A stretch of DNA of 19,938 nt from Caldisericia bacterium (GTDB taxonomy: Bacteria > Caldisericota > Caldisericia > B22-G15), in assembly GCA_021158845.1 (NCBI GenBank), contig JAGGSY010000063.1, positions 1 through 19,938 on the forward strand, in the 5' to 3' direction. The position numbers and the translations under genes are program-made. Below are positions 15,542-19,938 of this stretch, piece after piece. The notes below the pieces were generated by a model. The model did not search any database. It had not been told where the DNA came from and saw nothing but the letters and a program-made list of their open reading frames with translations. How positions within the stretch are numbered: position 1 is the stretch's first letter; each line of letters starts with the position of its first letter.

Positions 15542-16879
15542 TTAAAACTCAGTCTTTCCTGTAAAGTTGAACTCTTTAACTCTGATACATGGAACAACAG
15601 AGACATGTATCATTCCCTTCTGTTTTTTCCTATTTTTTGAAATCTCAACTACTCCATTTAACATCTCAATCATGTTCTGGGTAAATCTCATGTTCTTTAC
15701 AGGATAGGATATCTTTCCATTCTCAATCATGAATGTTCCATCTCTCGTCATTCCAGTGATTATAACTCTCTTTGGATCCAGTGGATTGGTGTAGTGGAAT
15801 CTGGATATAAGAATACCTTTCTTTACATTCTTTATCATATCAGATAGACTGCTTGTTCCCTCCTTCATAAAAATGTTTAATGGAAGTGGACCAAAAGAGG
15901 ATGGCTGTGGAAGAGCGTGTCCTGTGGATTTAGTGTGATACTTAAATGCATGATATGAATCATAGACTATTCCCCTTGCCACACCATTTTCAATGAGCAT
16001 CACCTTTTTCTTTGGAACTCCCTCAAAGTCAAAAGGAATAGGTGCTCCTTCAGGATTGAGTCCATCATCCCATATGGTAATGTTTTCTCCCATTATCTTT
16101 TCACCAATTTTCCCACTAAGGAAACTGGTTCCCTGATGGAATTGTTTTGCTCCAAATCCAAGATATGAAAGAAAGGATATTACATCTTCAACAGCATACT
16201 CTGTTAAGATAACTTCATACTTCCCCGGTTCAATGTCCTTTGGATTTTTTGCCATAAGAGTTCTCTCTATGGCTTCATCGGCAAGGGATTCTTCATCAAT
16301 TTCAGAGAATTTCATTGAGAATCTATCAGCATAACCAGATGAATTCTCTCCCATAATGACTGTTGTAAAGAAGAAGGAGGTGTAGGGTTGGTATTTTTCA
16401 ATACCTCTTGAGTTTACCACTGCGTACTCATCTATATCAAAGGAAAATGCCCCTGATGCAATAAGGTTTTTTCTCTCAGCCCTTTTTATAACATTGACAA
16501 CCTTCTCTGCCATATCTTCTGGTCTAACATTTAAATTTTCTTCAAAGAATGTCTTTATCTCTTTTCCCTTCTCTGGTTCAGGCAGTTTCACAAAATCTGG
16601 GTCCTCTTTTGTAACTTTAGCAATTTTCTCTGCATCAAGAACTGCCTTCTTTATCCCCTCTTTTGAGAGGTCGTTTGTTTGAGAAAAGCCGATTTTCTTT
16701 CCAATAACTACCCTTACTCTTATCTCTGAGTTGCTCTCCTTAACGTTCTGATGAATGGTGGAGTTTGCGTATCTTGTAAGAATTGACTCCTTTCCGAGAA
16801 ACAGGAGTTCTACTTCATCTGCGTTGCTTATTGATAGACCTTCCTTTAATGAATTTATAACTTCCTCTCTACCTCTCAT
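15542..16879 (-). CDS. pmbA: TldE (PmbA)-family subunit of the TldD/TldE metalloprotease
   Basis: 445 aa, usual length. TldE is the partner without a metal site in the TldD/TldE heterodimer, which degrades small unstructured peptides and processes some modified peptides such as microcin B17. The protein lacks the HExxxH motif of its neighbour, as expected. It shows family features such as SGAFSFDIDEYAVVNSRG, the GKYEVILTEYAVEDVISFLS segment, FDFEGVPKKKVMLIENGV, and the C-terminal NPLDPKRVIITGMTRDGTFM and PVKNMRFTQNM stretches. The start ATG overlaps the tldD TGA as ATGA. The stop abuts the ddl ATG with no gap. No linked peptide substrate gene is visible. Confidence 0.94.
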   Translation of the reverse strand: MRGREEVINSLKEGLSISNADEVELLFLGKESILTRYANSTIHQNVKESNSEIRVRVVIGKKIGFSQTNDLSKEGIKKAVLDAEKIAKVTKEDPDFVKLPEPEKGKEIKTFFEENLNVRPEDMAEKVVNVIKRAERKNLIASGAFSFDIDEYAVVNSRGIEKYQPYTSFFFTTVIMGENSSGYADRFSMKFSEIDEESLADEAIERTLMAKNPKDIEPGKYEVILTEYAVEDVISFLSYLGFGAKQFHQGTSFLSGKIGEKIMGENITIWDDGLNPEGAPIPFDFEGVPKKKVMLIENGVARGIVYDSYHAFKYHTKSTGHALPQPSSFGPLPLNIFMKEGTSSLSDMIKNVKKGILISRFHYTNPLDPKRVIITGMTRDGTFMIENGKISYPVKNMRFTQNMIEMLNGVVEISKNRKKQKGMIHVSVVPCIRVKEFNFTGKTEF

Positions 16880-18321
16880 TTCATCACCCCTACTCTTACA
16901 TTTCTAAATCTTGCCGGGGATGTTCCATGAGAAACATGCATGGTTTGGACTGGCTCTCCCTTTCCGCAGTTGGGAACACCCCACACATTCCAGTAATCCC
17001 TGTTTGCAATTCCATCACAACTCCTCCAGAATTCATAAGTTATGCCTGTGTATGTTGGATTCTTTATCATATCTCCAAGCTCTCCATTTCTTATCTCCCA
17101 TCCAATTTCAGTTCCAAACTGGAAGTTCAACCTCTTATCGTCTATTGACCAGCTTTTGTTTGTTTCAACATATATACCCTTGTCAACTCCCTTTATTAAC
17201 TCTTCAAGGGTCATATCACCTGGTTCAAGGTTTATGGATGTCATTCTTATAATGGGAATTCTGTTCCAACTCTCTGCCCTCATAGCCCCCATTGGTTTCT
17301 GCCCAACCTTATGGGCAGTTTCTCTTGAAGTTAGGTAACCAACAAAGATTCCATCCTTTACAAGATAGACCCTTTGTCCTTTTACTCCTTCGTCATCGTA
17401 TGCAAAACCACCTAAGGCTTCAGGAATTGTTGCATCTGCTGTTATATTTACAATTTTTGATCCATATCTGAAGTTTCCAAGCTTATCAGGTGTAAGAAAA
17501 GATGTTCCAGCATAGGAAGCTTCCATTCCAAGAACTCTATCAAGTTCTGCGGGATGCCCTAAGGATTCATGTACCTGAAGAGCCATCTGGGAACCCCCAA
17601 TAACAATGTCCATAACTCCAGATGGACAAGGTTTTGCCGAGAGCAAAGCAACAGATTCTTTGGCAACTCTCTCTGCATTTTCAATTAATTTAAGACTCTC
17701 TATAAACTCCCATCCAGCTCTTTTGAAATCTCCTCCAAAGGAATTTGGATAACTTCTTTTCTGAACCTCTCCATCACTGCTTATAGCAAAGGAGACTATT
17801 CCTGCGCCTGATTCAATTCTATCCTGAACAATAAATGCACCTTCTGTGGATGCGTATGTTTTTCTTTCCTTCATAAAGTACATTGAGCCTCTCCTAATTT
17901 TAACCCCATTTACTCCTGCCATTATTTTATCAGCTTCAAGAAGCACAGATAATTTTTTATCAAGTGGAATCTCAAATGGATCTATCTTTGCATTGTGAGG
18001 CACCTCATCCTGATATATTTCCACAGGAGAGAGAACTACATCCTCTTTCTTTGCAAGGGAGGAAGCCTTTGCAATACTTATTGCCTCTGAAAGCACCTTC
18101 TCCATTTCATATTTATCAACCTTAGAGGAAGAGGAGAATCCCCAGCTTCCATTCATCAAAACCCTTATACCGAATCCTACGCTCCTGTATCTTCCAACTT
18201 CAGATACTCCCCCATTCTCTGTTTCAATAGACTCCACCTCATTTTCTATAATCCTTATGTCGGCAAATTGAACCCCCTTTCTCTTTGCCTCATCCATCAA
18301 CCACAAAGCCAATTCTTTCAT
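16876..18321 (-). CDS. tldD: TldD-family metalloprotease subunit
   Basis: 481 aa. Catalytic subunit of TldD/TldE. The zinc motif HESLGH is at 251-256 (H251, E252, H256) in MALQVHESLGHPAELDR. The third ligand is most likely C452 in VPNCGKGEPVQTMHVSHG, equivalent to the conserved Cys near 454 in E. coli TldD. N-terminal SVGFGIRVLMNGSWGFSSSS and the DDEGVKGQRVYLVKDGI segment are also characteristic. The site appears complete. ATG start with TAGGAGG upstream in an 8-bp gap after htpX. It sits between htpX and tldE, forming a proteolysis block. Confidence 0.96.
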   Translation of the reverse strand: MKELALWLMDEAKRKGVQFADIRIIENEVESIETENGGVSEVGRYRSVGFGIRVLMNGSWGFSSSSKVDKYEMEKVLSEAISIAKASSLAKKEDVVLSPVEIYQDEVPHNAKIDPFEIPLDKKLSVLLEADKIMAGVNGVKIRRGSMYFMKERKTYASTEGAFIVQDRIESGAGIVSFAISSDGEVQKRSYPNSFGGDFKRAGWEFIESLKLIENAERVAKESVALLSAKPCPSGVMDIVIGGSQMALQVHESLGHPAELDRVLGMEASYAGTSFLTPDKLGNFRYGSKIVNITADATIPEALGGFAYDDEGVKGQRVYLVKDGIFVGYLTSRETAHKVGQKPMGAMRAESWNRIPIIRMTSINLEPGDMTLEELIKGVDKGIYVETNKSWSIDDKRLNFQFGTEIGWEIRNGELGDMIKNPTYTGITYEFWRSCDGIANRDYWNVWGVPNCGKGEPVQTMHVSHGTSPARFRNVRVGVMK

Positions 18322-18329
18322 TTTACCTC

Positions 18330-19217
18330 CTAAATTGTTATGCTTAACAATCTTTTAATCCTCTCTTCAATAGGAGGATGTGTTGCAAAATACCTCTGTC
18401 CAGGGAATGGACTGGAGATGAATAGATGTGCTGTTGCCTCAGATGCTCTTTTCATCGGTTTCTGATAGGATGCTATCTTCTTTAGAGCAGAGGCAAGTCC
18501 ATATGGATCCCTTACGATGTAGGCACCTGTTGCATCTGCAAGAAACTCCCTCTGTCTTGATATTGCTGCCCTTATGAGAGCTACAAGAATTGGAGATAGA
18601 ATTGCAAGAATGATACCTATAAGCAGCAAAATACTTCCTGCTTCATTATCCCTTTCCCTTCTTCTCTCTCCACCAAACCACATTCCCCTCAATATTAAAT
18701 CCCTGAGTATTATAATTAATCCTGCCACTATTCCCACAACTGTCATGAGTAGTATATCGTAGTTTCTTATATGAGCCATCTCATGGGCAATCACTCCCTG
18801 AAGTTCCTCTCTGTTCATCATGGATAGAAGTCCTGTTGTTACACAAATTGATGCACTTTCAGGATTTTTTCCTGTAGCAAACGCATTTGGTTGGGGTTCA
18901 TCCATTATATAAACTTTAGGTTTTGGGATACCTGCGGCAATGGCAACTTCCTCGACAACATTGTGCAATACATAGAATCTTTCAGGATCTGCAGGCACTG
19001 CACCCACAGATGCAAGGGCAATTTTATCAGAGTTGTTGTAAACCACTATGTTGTAGATAATTATGAACATTCCAAGAAGCACAAAACCTGTAATTCCCCA
19101 TTTAAAAAGGTACACAAGGATATAACCTACAGCGAAGAGAATTAATGAGAAAATAATAAGAAAAATGTAGGTCTTTCTTATATTCTCACTTCTTAACTCG
19201 TAGAGAGTCTTCTTCAT
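18330..19217 (-). CDS. htpX: HtpX-like M48 membrane zinc metalloprotease
   Basis: 295 aa integral membrane protease that degrades misfolded membrane proteins. Two N-terminal membrane segments sit at about 17-37 and 42-60 and two more at about 155-173 and 193-213. The zinc motif HEMAH is at 145-149 with RNYD after it, the third ligand Glu is likely in QREFLADATGAY, and the family tail FATHPPIEERIKRL is present. The order and residues match active HtpX. ATG start only 3 bp after the lemA stop; the ribosome-binding site lies within the end of lemA. The lemA-htpX pairing is common in bacteria. Confidence 0.96.
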   Translation of the reverse strand: MKKTLYELRSENIRKTYIFLIIFSLILFAVGYILVYLFKWGITGFVLLGMFIIIYNIVVYNNSDKIALASVGAVPADPERFYVLHNVVEEVAIAAGIPKPKVYIMDEPQPNAFATGKNPESASICVTTGLLSMMNREELQGVIAHEMAHIRNYDILLMTVVGIVAGLIIILRDLILRGMWFGGERRRERDNEAGSILLLIGIILAILSPILVALIRAAISRQREFLADATGAYIVRDPYGLASALKKIASYQKPMKRASEATAHLFISSPFPGQRYFATHPPIEERIKRLLSITI

Positions 19218-19220
19218 CCT

Positions 19221-19769
19221 TTAGAATTCTACTCTTACAGCTCCTCTCTCCTCCTCAGGAACAGGATAGTATTCTTCTGGGGTAAGACCCATCATCTTTG
19301 CAACAAATGCTGCTGGAATTTTCTGCTGTGCCATGTTGAACCTCATCACAATATCGTTGTAAAACTGTCTTGCAAAAGCTATCTTGTTCTCTGTGTTTGT
19401 CAATTCCTCCTGAAGTTTTAAGAAACTTTCATTAGCCTTTAATTCTGGGTAATTCTCAGCCACTGCAAATAGTGTCTTAAGTGTTTGGGTTAACTGGTTG
19501 TTTGCCTCACCAACATCCCTTATTGATTTCGCACTCATAGCCCTTGATCTTAACTCTGTAACTTTCTCAAAGAGTTCTCTTTCATGCTTTGCATATCCCT
19601 TTACAGTTTCAACAAGGTTTGGAATTAAATCGTATCTTCTCTTCAACTGAACATCAATCTGTGCCCATGCGTTCTTTACCCTGTTTCTCAAGGTGATGAA
19701 CATATTGTAAGTACCAATAAACCAGAGAGCTATAACTATAATTACTCCCAGGATAATCCATCCAACCAT
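19221..19769 (-). CDS. lemA: LemA-family membrane-anchored protein
   Basis: 182 aa. One N-terminal membrane segment (about residues 3-20, WIILGVIIVIALWFIG) is followed by a long alpha-helical domain. The family signature includes NMFITLRNRVKNAWAQIDVQLKRRYDLIPNLVETVKGYAKHE, then AENYPELKANESFLKLQEELTNTENKIAFARQFYND and FVAKMMG. The molecular function of LemA is not well defined; its frequent neighbour is HtpX, as here. ATG start with a strong AAAGGAGG site about 6 bp upstream, 14 bp after the stop of the upstream partial gene. Confidence 0.95.
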   Translation of the reverse strand: MVGWIILGVIIVIALWFIGTYNMFITLRNRVKNAWAQIDVQLKRRYDLIPNLVETVKGYAKHERELFEKVTELRSRAMSAKSIRDVGEANNQLTQTLKTLFAVAENYPELKANESFLKLQEELTNTENKIAFARQFYNDIVMRFNMAQQKIPAAFVAKMMGLTPEEYYPVPEEERGAVRVEF

Positions 19770-19783
19770 TCTAACCTCCTTTA

Positions 19784-19938
19784 TTATTTTCTTTTTTTAA
19801 TTATAACCTTTTTCTTTAAAAGAGTGTAGGAGATAAGGAGAAAGATAGCAAACATTGTGAGGGATATAGCAAAGGTTATCACACCATCCCTTACACTCGT
19901 TATGTTCTCTATCTCATCTCTAAAAAAGGAAATTGAAA
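19784..19938 (-). CDS. 3' end of an unidentified protein with a C-terminal membrane segment
   Basis: Partial gene cut by the right edge. The last 50 codons and a TAA stop (19786-19784) are readable. The tail has a short charged stretch (RDEIENITSVRDG), then a hydrophobic segment of about 20 residues (VITFAISLTMFAIFLLISYT) and a basic end (LLKKKVIIKKRK), which by the positive-inside rule places the C-terminus in the cytoplasm. Family not recognised. The stop lies 14 bp before lemA, so it is probably the upstream member of the same operon. The open frame runs to the window edge and fits the tight spacing seen throughout. Confidence 0.65.
   Translation of the reverse strand, partial: SISFFRDEIENITSVRDGVITFAISLTMFAIFLLISYTLLKKKVIIKKRK

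Noticed and set aside
16911..17252. Open frame of 113 codons on the + strand
   Set aside because: It lies wholly antisense to tldD, whose metal-ligand Cys and conserved C-terminus are in the other strand. The same holds for the other small frames opposite real genes.
1..19938. tRNA, rRNA, riboswitch, T-box, CRISPR, insertion sequence or prophage elements
   Set aside because: None seen on reading both strands. Genes are packed with gaps under 50 bp, leaving no room for leaders or arrays, and no transposase or repeat arrays are present. The region upstream of pheS, where a T-box might be, is outside the window.

Overview
This window is a gene-dense stretch of an AT-rich bacterial chromosome. 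Coding strands are rich in purines, arginine is mostly AGA/AGG and ATA isoleucine is common. Together these suggest a thermophilic or deep-branching low-GC bacterium. D-Ala-D-Ala ligase implies a peptidoglycan wall, and the mcsA-mcsB-radA-yacL-ispD-ispF order recalls the Firmicutes clpC operon. I cannot name the genus or phylum. I see no mobile element, CRISPR, tRNA or rRNA.

Layout. Positions 2-73 hold the 3' end of pheS, followed on the + strand by pheT and a PolX-family gene. From 4164 to the right edge everything lies on the - strand. Read in the direction of transcription it runs: the 3' end of an unidentified membrane protein, lemA, htpX, tldD, tldE (pmbA), ddl, polA, coaE, a RecB/Cas4-like nuclease, gltX, mcsA, mcsB, radA, yacL (PIN-TRAM), ispD, ispF. 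No gap exceeds 50 bp and many genes overlap by 4 to 32 bp. The two gene sets converge and overlap tail to tail by 42 bp at polX/ispF. There is no gene-free stretch longer than about 50 bp.

How the genes relate. The right part is protein quality control (LemA, HtpX, TldD/TldE). The middle is wall synthesis, DNA replication and repair, CoA synthesis and Glu-tRNA charging. The left part is the stress and isoprenoid cluster. The longest intergenic gap, ddl-polA, carries a near-consensus promoter (TTGACT, 17 bp, TATAAT) placed so that the polA mRNA should start at or one base before its ATG, with no Shine-Dalgarno sequence.

The most striking signal is that several enzymes keep their fold and operon position but have lost catalytic residues. 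The PolX protein has Asn, Asn and Lys where the three polymerase aspartates belong, yet its PHP nuclease site is intact. McsB has lost nearly all phosphagen-kinase active-site residues, including the loop carrying one catalytic Glu, and the clpC slot next to it is empty. IspF has replaced His34/Ser35 of the E. coli enzyme. DNA polymerase I carries a natural Tyr at the O-helix Phe762 position and an eroded proofreading domain. These are alignments from memory and should be confirmed with family alignments.
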